From positions 1 through 64,000 of the forward strand of contig NW_026706163.1 of the NCBI RefSeq assembly GCF_029867415.1: 64,000 nt of DNA, given 5' to 3'. Below the pieces are notes generated by a model. It worked only from the letters and a program-made list of their open reading frames with translations, did not search any database and was not told where the DNA came from. Below, piece by piece: positions 12,052-25,320 of the stretch; positions within the stretch are counted from its first letter, which is position 1, and each line of letters begins with the position of its first letter. The translations under genes and the position numbers were made by a program. The DNA is from Vicia villosa. Taxonomy: Eukaryota; Streptophyta; Magnoliopsida; Fabales; Fabaceae.

Positions 12052-12682
12052 TCATAAAAATAGATCAAACCGGAAAAACTCACCTATCGATCGAGGTTCC
12101 CGCGACGTGATTTGGAGCGGAGCAGAGGCGGTGTGTTGGTTTGCGACGGTGCTCGGATTTGTCGGCGGAAGAGGGTGGACTGCGTTTGGAGGGAGTGTGA
12201 AGACGGCTGACCGGCGATCGGAAGGGAGATCGGAGGGTATTGTGACGCGGATCCGCGGTGGTCGACGGTGGGTGACGCGGTTTGGGGGCGTGGCCTCCGT
12301 TTGCGAGGGTGCGGAGGGAGATCCGGCTGTGAATGGCGGAGAGTTCGTCGGTGTCGGTTCTGCTGATGGTGGCATCGTCCATGGGTTTGCAATCAGACTG
12401 TGCTCGTGTGGTTCTGGATTGGTTCCAACACTTCTTCTTTTTCTCCAAGCTTGTTGTGTTATTGCTATTGTACCTATAAACAAAAACAAAACAAAAACAG
12501 ATAAATTGTGGGTTATATTTTGTATCTTGATGTCAAATGAATGGTTTGGATTTGTTAATTTTGAGAATGATTTGTCTGGACAGGTCTTGATGGAAAATAT
12601 CATGAATGACTTTGTATGGATGTTGTTATTGATAAAGTTGCGAGACTTTGGTCTTGGTGAAAAGGTTGATGGTGATGATTAG
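12052..12682. other. GC-rich island in the LTR with long frames on both strands
   Basis: About 350 bases (12085-12430) are much richer in GC and CpG than the surrounding sequence. They are open in several frames on both strands, for example plus-strand 12107-12682 and minus-strand 12052-12603. Peptides from both strands are low-complexity (Arg/Pro/Ser/Thr-rich or Gly/Val-rich) with no known domain. The frames are open because the composition lacks stop words, so these are not called genes. The position inside an LTR is compatible with a promoter or transcription-start region of the element. Confidence 0.45.
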
Positions 12683-13391
12683 TAACATGTTTATAAAATT
12701 GCTGGTGAATATGTTTTTATACGTGACTGAAAGTGTAGAAGAAGGTTTTGTAATTGGTTTAAAGGTTTGGAAGCGGCTGGTATGAGAATTGGTTGACAGA
12801 ATATGTACGTCACAGGGGTTAGAAAATTAGGGGTGAATTGTTAGTTTGTGGAATTAGGGTCGGCTAGCATACTGTACGTGTAGGTTTGAGGGATCGAATC
12901 AGGGTCCAAAAATAAGGGTTGATTGTTAGTTATTTATATTGATTTTTTAGGTCAACAAAAAGAGAAATAAAATAAACTTATTTAACAAGCAATTCAATTA
13001 CTTTTATTCGTTTGATTTTGTGACACAATTAATAGATTTTTTAATAATATCAAAACTAAATGAAGTAATCAAATCTTTTTGGTATTTTTTTTTGATATTT
13101 TTGTGATAAAAAAACATAAAATTTAAAAAATTAAAAATTTCTAAAAATGCTTTAAATAAAAAAACGAAAATTAATATAAAAATATTATTTTTGTGATTTT
13201 TTGAATAAAATACTAATAAAATAAAGTTAGAAAATAAAAAGGGAAAAATGTTAGGAGTCGGATTCGAACCCGGGACCTCTCGCTCTTGTACCATTTACCC
13301 TCAAATTCTTACCAAATGTGCCATGTCACTTAGTCGAAATAAAATGACATTTATAATTATATGAGGGCAAATTTTGGGGTACAACATATAA

Positions 13392-14476
13392 AGAGAATAA
13401 AAAGGCATGTAAAATATTAAGCTAGTTAATCCCCCCTTTGAAACTGAAAGTTATAATCTTTGATCATAGGAGAAAGCAATAAAACTAATATTTAGACTAA
13501 TTATCTATAATGAATACTTCTCCCATGAACTCTGGGCGTCATGGGTTACTCACATACACTGGATGTAACAAAATCTGACCTAAAATGCTCAAGTTGTGCT
13601 AATGTTTGACTACATTCTACTGCAAGAAATTTGAGTTAATTGAAATGTGTTGTTGATGTTAGATTTTCATAGTTATTTATCTTATGTCTATCTGTCGCAT
13701 CACCTTCGGACAAGTAATGGATAAAGTTTGGGGGATGTGATAACTCATTATTTGTGAAATATTCAGGACCTTAATACTTGATTTAAGTAGAAATGTTGAG
13801 GTTGATTAAAAGTAATTAGTTAGGTTTTTTTACTTTTACCTTAATTGGTAGTTGAGCACACTAGGTGCTCCCATTTGTGTGTTTTATGTATTTTGTGCAT
13901 GTGTAGTAGTACTCTAGTGACAAGCTCTAGCACGTCAAGAATTTTGCTACCTTAAATCATCCGGCCCATGAGCTAGAAGATGCTGAAAAGTATGGTTGAT
14001 CTCAAAGTTAGAACCAACACGACAGACTTGTGAAAATGGAGATGAATGATGAGCTAGAAAGTTAAAGGGATAAGGATGAGAACTACAAGACAAAACTCTA
14101 CAAAAAGCTGAATGACGCTACTATAGCATGCTACCTATTTCTCTATACAACAGACCTGCCAAGAGACGAGTTGTCTTCTACATGTACTGTGTACTACTCT
14201 CAGTATTGGTACAAAATGATAGGAAAAGGGAATATTTTGAATTCCATAGGACAAATTAAGGGATAATCAAGAGGCTCGTGGTTCAATATCTAGGAAAAAC
14301 CCTAAAAGCAACGAGGCTACAAAAATATCATCTCGGAGAAGTAGATGAGGAGTTCAGAAGTTGAGAAACTTGAAAAATACTTTGATAAAATTAAGAAGAA
14401 GGTTGAATCGAAATTTTGAGACAAATATCATCATTACCTCTCTTGAAGAACATAGTATGTTAAGGCATGACTCAAA
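13392..14476 (+). other. LTR-like relic, possibly Athila-type
   Basis: After the solo LTR, the host sequence runs into a purine-rich tract (AAAGTTTGGGGGA, about 13725-13737) followed by TGTGATAACTCATTATTTG. This has the layout of a polypurine tract plus the start of a 3' LTR in Athila-like elements, and would suit the decayed ORF upstream. No second LTR or end could be found. No gene is present. Confidence 0.3.
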
Positions 14477-14496
14477 TCACACTACTACAAATAACA

Positions 14497-15244
14497 CTTT
14501 TTATGACAAAACTTTCACCTCGAACATGCTAAACACCGAGAGTATAGGTCCTAGGAGCGCCATGTAAGATTTTTTAAAAATTAAATAACCTTTTCCCTCA
14601 ATTTTCTTAAAAACCGATGAAACATATCAAAAATTGAGCGTCATGTTTGATTTTTTTTTAAAAATAAACATCTTTTCCCCCAGTTTTCTCAAAAACCGGG
14701 GTAACATATCTATAAGTGAGTGTCATGTTTTATCCATAAAAAATAATAAACTTATCTCCTCAGTTTTTTATGGAAACCCAAGGGAATATAACTATAGGGG
14801 ATCTGGCTTTAAATCCCCGTTACTACATTTAAAGTTTTTTTCAATGATTTCTCACTTGGCACCTTTCAAACTTTTTATGACAAAACTTTCACCTCGAACA
14901 TGCTAAACACCGAGATTATAGGTCCTAGGAGCGCCATGTAAGATTTTTTAAAAATTAAATAACCTTTTCCCTCAATTTTCTTTAAAACGGAGGAAACATA
15001 TCGAAAATTGAGCGTCATGTTTGATTTTTTTTTAAAAATAAACATCTTTTCCCCCAGTTTTCTCAAAAACCGAGGTAACATATCTATAAGTGAGTGTCAT
15101 GTTTTATCCATAAAAAATAATAAACTTATCTCCTCAGTTTTTTGTGGAAACCCGAGGGAATATAACTATAGGGGATCTGGCTTTAAATCCCCGTTACTAC
15201 ATTTAAAGTTTTTTTCAATGATTTCTCACTTGGCACCTTTCAAG
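14497..15244 (+). repeat. Tandem duplication, 374-bp unit, two copies
   Basis: Copy 1 spans 14497-14870 and copy 2 spans 14871-15244; both begin CTTTTTATGACAAAACTTTC. A handful of substitutions separate them. Each copy carries several ACCGAGG-like subterminal words, so the duplication doubled the subterminal array of the CACTA element. The short frames starting at 14634 and 15008 are the same non-coding stretch in the two copies. Confidence 0.9.
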
Positions 15245-15640
15245 CTTCCCTTTTTTTTCTTAGTTAATCTTTTCCCATTTTTTCATTGTTAATTAGCAAT
15301 TCTTAATATGAAAGGAAATATTTCATTGATAATTAATTACAGATTACACAAAAAATAGGACAACAGATAACAATTCCACATGTTCAAACTTCTAACTCCA
15401 CTCAACTTCTAACTCTATCTCTAATTGAGAGAAAATTTCATAAAGAACTCTTCCATATGGTATGAGGAAAGTCATTTTCTCCCGAGAGATGCTTGTCATT
15501 TCCTTTAAGAAGTTAAAAATGGTAAGAGAAAGATTAAATCTGACGTTGTAGGTAAGGAAGTACAAGAGATGTTTGTCATCCCAAGTAAGTGTTTCCAGTT
15601 GTTTAGTTCTTGGATGAATATTTGACACTAGAAGTTGATA

Positions 15641-16044
15641 CTAAACTTTTGTAATTAGAAGTAGAGTAACAGGATTGGTTAGGTTATCGTAGTTAGCATA
15701 AATTAGGCGAAGGTGGGTTGAGTAGACATTGTTGAATATATAATATTCAACAAAACTATCTTTCTCTTTACAGTTTATTGTCTGAGCAATAAGTGATGGA
15801 GTAATGGTGATAGGAGAGTCATTGACATATGACCTAATTGACTCAGCATCATGACCAAATGACAAAATGGAGGCATTTAACCAGAATTCTTTAACGAGAT
15901 TAGTATAGATGGACCCATGAAGAATGTCAAAGTAACCATTCAACTTTTTTTGGAAATAGTTTTCCTTAGATCAAAACCTTTGTCTTTCAAATCATCGAAA
16001 TCAACAAGCTTTTCATTGGAAACGAACGAAAGATTTTCATCCAT
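15641..16044 (-). pseudogene. Broken ORF with plant-retroelement (PF20167-like) block
   Basis: On the minus strand a frame starts at 16044 (MDENLSFVSNEKL...). After a frameshift near 15945 it continues NGYFDILHGSIYTNLVKEFW, NASI, and PITITPSLIAQTI. The order 'IY.NLV.EFW.NAS...I.S.V....I.ITP..IA' is the same as in the fragment at 62282-62566. It resembles the N-terminal part of the putative plant transposon protein domain common in legume retroelement ORFs. It stops at 15641 and is truncated relative to such proteins. It was probably picked up by, or inserted in, the CACTA element. Confidence 0.5.
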
Positions 16045-17576
16045 TTTTGAATAAAAGAAAAGACTTTGAAACTAGGTTTAAAGACACAAGAAGTTCGAAA
16101 TGAGACATTGAAAATAGGAATTGTTTTTAAATAGTGGAGAATAGGAAGCTCAAACGCCTCCTTGAAAATCCAAAAGATACGTTACATTTGGAATATGGAC
16201 GGTCATTGATATTCTAGTGATATGACTCCAATGTGCTCCACGTTTTAGAAATAAAATCATATCTTACCTTGGATTTTCTTATAACCAAGGGGAAAACAAT
16301 TTAGGAACCTTTCTTTTTATTATATTTTTATTTGTAAATTGAATGGTCTATCACGTCGATTTTCTTAATAATTGAGGGGTAAAATAAAAGTTTTACTATA
16401 AAAGTTCTCCTTAAATAGATTTTACCCGAATCCTAATTTGTACGCATTATTCTTTAGGATAGATTGCATGATAATAAAATCTTGGAACTTAAGAAGCTTG
16501 AAAAAGTTCTCTATGATAGATTACAAGAGCAAAAAAAACATTTTTCAATAGTTGGAACAGATAACTCCTTTAGAAGTTGGATGCATTCAATCCATATAAC
16601 ATTTTTCAATGTTTGGTGTAGATAACTCCTTACAATAAAGATTTGTTGTCCTCCAAGAATCTGGATTTGTTTTAATATTGTGTTTTACTATTCTGTGTAA
16701 ACAATGTATTGTAAAAAAAATAAGAAGCTTTTTCATCTCGGTTTTAAACAAAACTGAGGGGATAATTTAGCGTTATAATTGAGGATATCAATCACCATCC
16801 TTAAACAAATATGTGTCGTCCATTTCATGAGTATTAACGCTCAAGAAACTTCCATTAGTGATCTGCATGAAACCTAAAAAACTTTCATTAAAAAAGCATT
16901 TTGATATCTAAAATTGATAATGAAACATCATGAAGCGCTTGAAATATTATTAAGGTTCGCAAGAATATTTGCCATGAAGAGTTCTCTATGATGGATTACA
17001 AGAGCAAAAAAAATTTTGGGTTTAAGGTTTGTATTTTTAAATATTTATTTGAGCTAAAAATCATTTATTAATCTAACCCTTTTTTATCTAAATCTCTTTT
17101 TATTTATATCAGAAACAAATGCATAAAAAGAAATTGAGAATATAATGGCACCCAACATTTGATCGTGTCCAGAATATCAAGGAATTAAATATTCAACATA
17201 TGATCTTCATAGATAAACTAATTTTTATTTTAATATTCTCTATAAACAATGTAATATTCTGAATAAACAATGTAGTTTGTAAATAAATTAATTTATTAAT
17301 ATTCTGTGTAAACAATGCAACGAGTTTTTTTAAAAAATATTTATCTTACCTCTCGGTTTGATTGATCAACCGAGATGTATGAGGCGCTTGTTTTGTAAAT
17401 AATAAAATGCAGATGATGGGGTTTGAACCCATGCACAAATAAATTTACCCCTCGGTGTTTTAAAAATCGAGGTGTTAAGTCATTACTTTTTATGACGCCC
17501 TTCGTTACATTGCTTCTTTAGCCGGGGTAAAATGTGTTTCGCGTCCGAGGTTAAAGCGCTTTTTGTAGTTTTGTCA

Positions 17577-20380
<2,804 letters not shown>

Positions 20381-20690
20381 TGCGTTTTTATAGTTATTTT
20401 GGTCTATAGTTTTTGTGCACTTATCTACTATTTTTCCTTAACTTGTACATGTTTTAGTGTATATTACACAAATACGTATACTTTTGTATTTAATAGAGTT
20501 TTAGTGTATTTATGTATTGTTTGATAGTTTTCTATTCATTTTTGTAGGTATTGAGGCGTATTTGGAGCATGAGCAATGAAATGTCAAAGACACGACTTCA
20601 GACGTGCGATTTTGAGCAACTCATCAATGAATAAGGCTCAAAATCAAAGAAAAAACCCATCTAAGAAAGAAAAGTGGAAAAGAGGAGAAA
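20381..20690 (+). repeat. LTR-like relic starting TGATAAGTGC
   Basis: The block begins TGATAAGTGCGTTTTTATAG and contains a mirrored GTGCACTTATC word shortly after. This style is seen at the start of legume Athila-type LTRs. No matching end or target duplication was found, so it is only a tentative relic. Confidence 0.3.
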
Positions 20691-22384
20691 TAAGATGAAA
20701 GAAAAGGGAGAAGAAGGAGGCAACCCTAGGAGGAGAAATCAACTAAGGTAAGGGTGGTTCTTCATTTTATTATGGGGTTATGTGACTGTATGCAATAGAT
20801 AGTAACATGTTAGTATTTGGAGGTTTTGATTCTAGATTTTAACATGTTAGGTTTTTTTGAGATTTCATTAAATTGATGATTAAAGAATGTCTTGATGTTA
20901 ATAATTGTTTTTATATGATGAATACATGTTAGAATACTTCTATTTCATGAATTTTGGTTGTTTTGATGGATTTTGGGGTGAAAATTTGTGTGGGACAGAA
21001 TATGCCCGTAGCAAAATTTTTCTGCATAATTGTGAGGGCGCTTAGCACGGTGGACCGGGCTTAGCACAATGTGCTTTTCAAAATTTATGTTTTTGAAAAC
21101 TGAACTAGGTCATGTATGCTATTGATTTATCATGAATTTTCTGGAATTTTCTGGAAATGTTTGGATGACTTTTGAAGCAATTCTTTGTGAAAACATAATA
21201 CTTGAATTTCATGATTATGTATGTTATGAATTGAAATTGGTTGAGAATAACATTGTTGGGCATTGCTGACTATATGTTATTTGTGGTGTGTTGATTTGGT
21301 GAGTGCTATGAAGATCTTTTCATGTGTGATAGATAACATGAATATGTGAATGTTTGTGCAAATGTGAGGTGAATTCATATGTGATAAATGGTGGTACATA
21401 TGCTTGTATGATTAAGATTTGGAGATGGTCTTAATTGCATATAGTTGTTGATATTTTCACATGCATTCATTTATCAAGTGAGAAAGAGGCGATGTTCGTT
21501 AGTTTCATGGGAAACTAGTGACTTGTCCCAAACCTCAGAGATGGGTTTGAAGCCTAAAGGACAAGCTTATTTTTTGTGGTTATTTGTCTTGGAGATGGAC
21601 GCGGGGAATCCATTAAGGATAATATTGGTACCACATGCATTTGCATTGATTCACATTGGATTCACATGTATCGATGTGAATTGTGTTTATGGGCTAATTG
21701 TGTAAATGGTACTTTATTGATAATTATGATTGGATTACTTGGTATTTTGAATCTATTGAGTTATGTCGTACGTGTAAACATGTGATATGTATTTATAAAA
21801 TTTTGAATACATGTGTATGTGAAGTGTGTGGAATTTGTTTTTTTATGATTGTTATGCATTGTTTATTATTATATATTTCTATAATGATATGAATTCTCAC
21901 CCTTCTGTTGAAATGATGTTTTGTAAGACATCGCTTAGGTACCGAGGAGTAAAGTTGCTTGCTTACGAGGATTAGTATGAGAGCTATTCTCTTATTTATC
22001 GCATTTCTTAGGTAGAGAGTTCATGATATGGTTGTGTAACATGGGGATCGTTTGACTCATGTTTATTGTTTATGAATTGGAGAGATTGTTCTTATACTCT
22101 CTTTATATTTTGGATATGTTGAGATTATGTGATATGTGGTCTTAGAGCCTAATGGTTGTATGCATGATTTTATGTTATGAGACTTTATTATTGGTATCAT
22201 TCTATTATTCCGATGTGATGTGCATATGAAACATGATGTTAAATGCGTGTGATGAACATGACTAAATGCAATTATGTTGTTTTTTTTTGGTATTTTGAAA
22301 AATAAAACATGTGACACCCTCTTGATATGCATGCTTTTACTCTTATTATGCAATATATTTGTCGTGGGGTTAGAGGGTGTTACA
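20690..22384 (-). mobile_element. Chromovirus (Tekay-like) LTR relic, minus orientation
   Basis: Read on the minus strand from 22384, it starts TGTAACACCCTCTAACCCCA and about 60 bases later has AAGAGGGTGTCACATG. It continues into a CTCGGTACCTAAGCGATG...AGGGTGAGAATTC region. These landmarks, in this order, are characteristic of Tekay-type chromovirus LTRs of legumes. No protein-coding domain is present and the other end is not defined, so it is a partial or solo LTR. A related start in the opposite orientation lies at about 54018. Confidence 0.5.
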
Positions 22385-24710
22385 TGAGACAAGTGATGCT
22401 AGAAGTTTCTTTCTATAGAATTTAAGAACGCATATCACACCCCGACCCAACCTTTGTTTAATTTATAGCAGGCATAAATCTAAAAATAATGTAAATAACA
22501 ATCCTAAAAATGGCTGACAATATCTTCCATTTGCACAAGTGTGTTAGACACATTGCATAGAAATTTTTGCAAGAGAGCAAAGACAAAGAACTTCACAAAA
22601 AGTCATTAACATGGGTAACACTCTTTATTTCTCCTTACTATTATACTTTCGACTAATACCTTTCAACTTATATTTTTTATGTTGGTAATACAAGATATGC
22701 ATTGAATGAGCCTACATTTCAATACAAATGCAAGGAAATACGTTTGACAAACCTAGAAGCTTTAAGGTGGGTCGATGACATTCCAATAAAAAAATTGGGC
22801 ATGAGCTTATGATGCATATTAGCAATGGGGCCATATGACAAGCGACCTTGTTGAGTCATTGAACTTAGTGCTTAAGTCTACATGTAACCTACCTATTACA
22901 AGTTTGGTAAAATATACATACTATAGGTTGGGATTAGTGTTTGTGTAGCGAGGACATGATTGAAGGAAAATGTTGGCTTCAAGGGAAAGTATACACGAAA
23001 ATTGCAATAAAGGGATTGTAGAAAAAGTTCTAAAATCCAAAAACTCATAATGTCATGTAATTTAATTGTCTGAGATTCTATTTCACAGTTCATGAAAATG
23101 TGAACCATAGCGAGGGGCAATCAATAGGACATTTCAACGCAGACCTCCAAAGACAATTGTGGAAAATTTCAATTTCTCCATGTGTTTTATTCAGATGTTA
23201 TTGCATCATATTTTAGTATTTTCCAAGACTAATATATTCATATACCACATGTGTACAAACACTACTACAAAATAGGACTTTCGTAACACAATATTACAAC
23301 GACATTGTTGTTAACCGTGGTAATAATTTGTTTTTGGGCGCTTTTTTTGTATTTACTAAAAGATATTTCACTACGATCATAGTTAAAAAGCGTAGTCAAA
23401 TGTACTTAGAGTGAAAGAGTTTGAATCCCAACTCCAACAACTTTCCATTTATTGTGACAAAACGGGCTTGACCTTGTATATCACCACGGTTATTGTAGTC
23501 AACTGTAGTGTAAAGTTCAACCATTCCATCACAGCTCGTCTTACCAACCATGATTAAAGGTGTTCCATATTTATATATAAGCGAAATTATCTCTCGCTCA
23601 GTACATAAAAGCTACATCTCTCAAAAGAAAACCTAAATATTTATTTCACTCGTCTCTCTCAAAAGAAAACCCTAACATCTATTTCATTTGTCTCTCTCAA
23701 AAGAAAATCCTAACATTTGTGTCACTTATCTCACTCATATTGAAATCCCAAACTTATGTAGTGATTTTGTCTCCTTCAAATCTTAGGAAATGGCTACCCT
23801 AAATTGAGCGCTGCATACATGTGTAACTGCTACAAACTTATAGATTAACACGTGTTTGTTTCTCTCACTTCAGCTTCATCTTTCTTTCCTTTCATTTTGA
23901 CCCAGAGATCCCACCTCATTTTGAAAAGAGTGTGATCATAATCATCATCGTCATTATCATCATTCATAATCAATCATGCATCACTTACTAACCAAAAATA
24001 TACAAAAAAGATTGTGTTTGCTTGTTGCTTGTCTCACAAGGTAGGTGACTGGTCAAAAGGCTCATGAATCTGAAGAAAAAGCAAATATGAAAATTCTAGA
24101 GCATGTTTGGGACTTTCCAAAAGTATTAGAACTCGTCCATAGCATTTGTGATCTAGGAGAATCGAAAGGATGAAGATAGTGATCCATTCTTGAATTTCAA
24201 GTCCATTTCCATGAAGAACCAAGTTGGAACTTGGAACCAAACCTACCAAATCTGCAAGAAAAGGTACATTAACTTGTAAATCTCCCTCTAATTAGAAGAT
24301 TACACAAACGTTTGAGCTATTGTCCAAGTGCTTTGATCATTGCCCATTGAATTACTCCATCTATGGCACAAAGTTAACACTTCCATTCTTGTAAAGCCAC
24401 TTTAATCACCAACAACTCTTGCTTGGAGCTCTCATCTTGTTTTCTCTGCACCAAAAGTGATTCAAATTCAACAAAAAACCTCCTACTTTGCAGAAGAATT
24501 AACATAAGTCATGTATAAAGCATTGCAAGTACCATGGAGACCATAACTTTCTCATTTCTTCACAAACAAGCAAAGTGACATAACTTGAGCATGGGAACTC
24601 CAAATGATATGATTTTCCCCAAAAAAACCACATTTTGTGCCTTTAAATAGAGGCAATTGGTTCTGAATTGAAACACACGGAACATCTCAAAGTCACTACC
24701 TCATTTGAAA
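22385..24710. other. Non-coding repeat-like sequence
   Basis: No gene was recognised. At 23260 there is an isolated CACTACTACAAAATAGGACT, which looks like the left end of a CACTA-type element, but no right end was found. Three near-repeats of CTCTCAAAAGAAAACCCTAA occur around 23615-23715. The last part (about 24010-24710) reads continuously into 41533 onward across the nested CACTA element. Confidence 0.4.
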
Positions 24711-24738
24711 CACTACGCCAAATTTGGCTTTTAACAGC

Positions 24739-25025
24739 ACACCTACGAAAGCGCTTTTTCCCAAAAGCGCTCTGGTAGGTTTGGCTAAAAACAAAATTAA
24801 AAATCACGCTAGAAAAGCGTTCTTATAGGGGGGGTAATGAAAGCGCTTTCTAAAAGCGCTCTTATAGGGGGTGGGTATGAAAGCGCTTTCTAAAAGCGCT
24901 CTTATAGGGGGTGGGTATGAAAGCGCTTTTGAAAGCGCTCTTATAGGGGGTGGGTACGAAAGCGCTTTTAGTAATAAAGCGCTGGTATAAAGGGGCATAT
25001 GAAAGCGCTTCTGAAAAGCGCTCTG
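24739..25025. repeat. Left subterminal repeat array of the CACTA element
   Basis: Roughly 40-45-bp units (GAAAGCGCTTTCTAAAAGCG followed by CTCTTATAGGGGGTGGGTA) recur four to five times. Each contains the palindrome AGCGCT twice in opposing contexts, so each unit can form a hairpin. In characterised CACTA elements such arrays are the binding sites of the element's own DNA-binding protein. Confidence 0.85.
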
Positions 25026-25049
25026 GTAGCCCTTTTTAATATTTTCATA

Positions 25050-25320
25050 AAACTAAAACACGCTATTTTCAGAAACCCAAAACTCCTCCGTACATCTTCT
25101 TCTTCTTCCTCGCTCACGTACTCTCTGCTTCCTTGCTCTCACTCCCTCCGCCGTGGTCTCAGCCCCTCCTCCGTCCCTCCGTCGTTGTCTCAACTAGCCG
25201 TCGTCGTCTCAACTAGCCGTCGTCGTCGTCTTCTTGCTGCTTCTCTCAGAATCAAAGTCTTGTGGGATTTTAGGGTTTTTCTTGGTCAAAATCAAAGTCC
25301 AGTTCTGCTTCTGTTCAGGT
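25050..25320 (+). other. Leader-like first exon of the CACTA-borne gene
   Basis: This is a pyrimidine-rich stretch with many CTCC/TCTTCTT words, moderately GC-rich, ending TTCTGTTCAG followed by GTAAAGTC, a good splice donor at 25320/25321. It has the look of a transcribed 5' leader that splices toward the Ulp1-like exons downstream in the same orientation. The open frame through it is low-complexity and is not called coding. Confidence 0.4.

Larger units (their letters stand above)
10081..13386 (+). mobile_element. Solo LTR of an Ogre-like (Ty3/gypsy, Tat lineage) element
   Basis: It begins TGTAACACGG and ends TTTTGGGGTACAACA, with the 5-bp duplication TATAA on both sides (10076-10080 and 13387-13391). 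Near the 5' end is the block GAGTCGCCACCGACTTTTAT, followed by an AAGGGAAGGTGTAAGCACCC block; both are typical of long legume Ogre LTRs. No gag, pol, primer-binding site or second LTR is present, so it is a 3306-bp solo LTR left by LTR-LTR recombination. It is unlike the second such LTR (25533-38964) except for the short conserved blocks, so the two are different subfamilies. Confidence 0.8.
14480..17573. mobile_element. Non-autonomous CACTA (En/Spm) element, TSD TCA
   Basis: The left end is CACTACTACAAATAAC and the right end, inverted, is CAAAACTACAAAAAGC. The outer CACT has mutated to CAAA on the right, but the next eight bases match. TCA flanks both ends (14477-14479 and 17574-17576), the 3-bp duplication expected of CACTA elements. 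Near both ends are repeated ACCGAGG / CCTCGGTT words, the usual subterminal repeats. There is no transposase; inside are a 374-bp tandem duplication and a broken ORF fragment. The length is 3094 bp. Confidence 0.7.

Noticed and set aside
12052..12682. Overlapping 183-aa (minus) and 191-aa (plus) open frames as genes
   Set aside because: Both strands are open because the segment is GC-rich and stop-poor; the peptides are low-complexity and the segment lies inside a solo LTR.
13245..13335. A tRNA gene on the minus strand
   Set aside because: There is a perfect B box but only a near A box, and no acceptor stem or anticodon arm could be drawn; treated as SINE-like.
17405..17435. B-box-like GGGTTCAAACCCC as a tRNA or SINE
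   Set aside because: No A box lies at a suitable distance on the minus strand.
23260..23400. Another complete CACTA element starting CACTACTACAAAATAGG
   Set aside because: No matching inverted end or 3-bp duplication was found downstream before 24711.
24739..25025. CRISPR-like regularly spaced repeats
   Set aside because: Spacers are themselves conserved, the repeats are CACTA subterminal palindromes mirrored at the other end, and the genome is a plant's.
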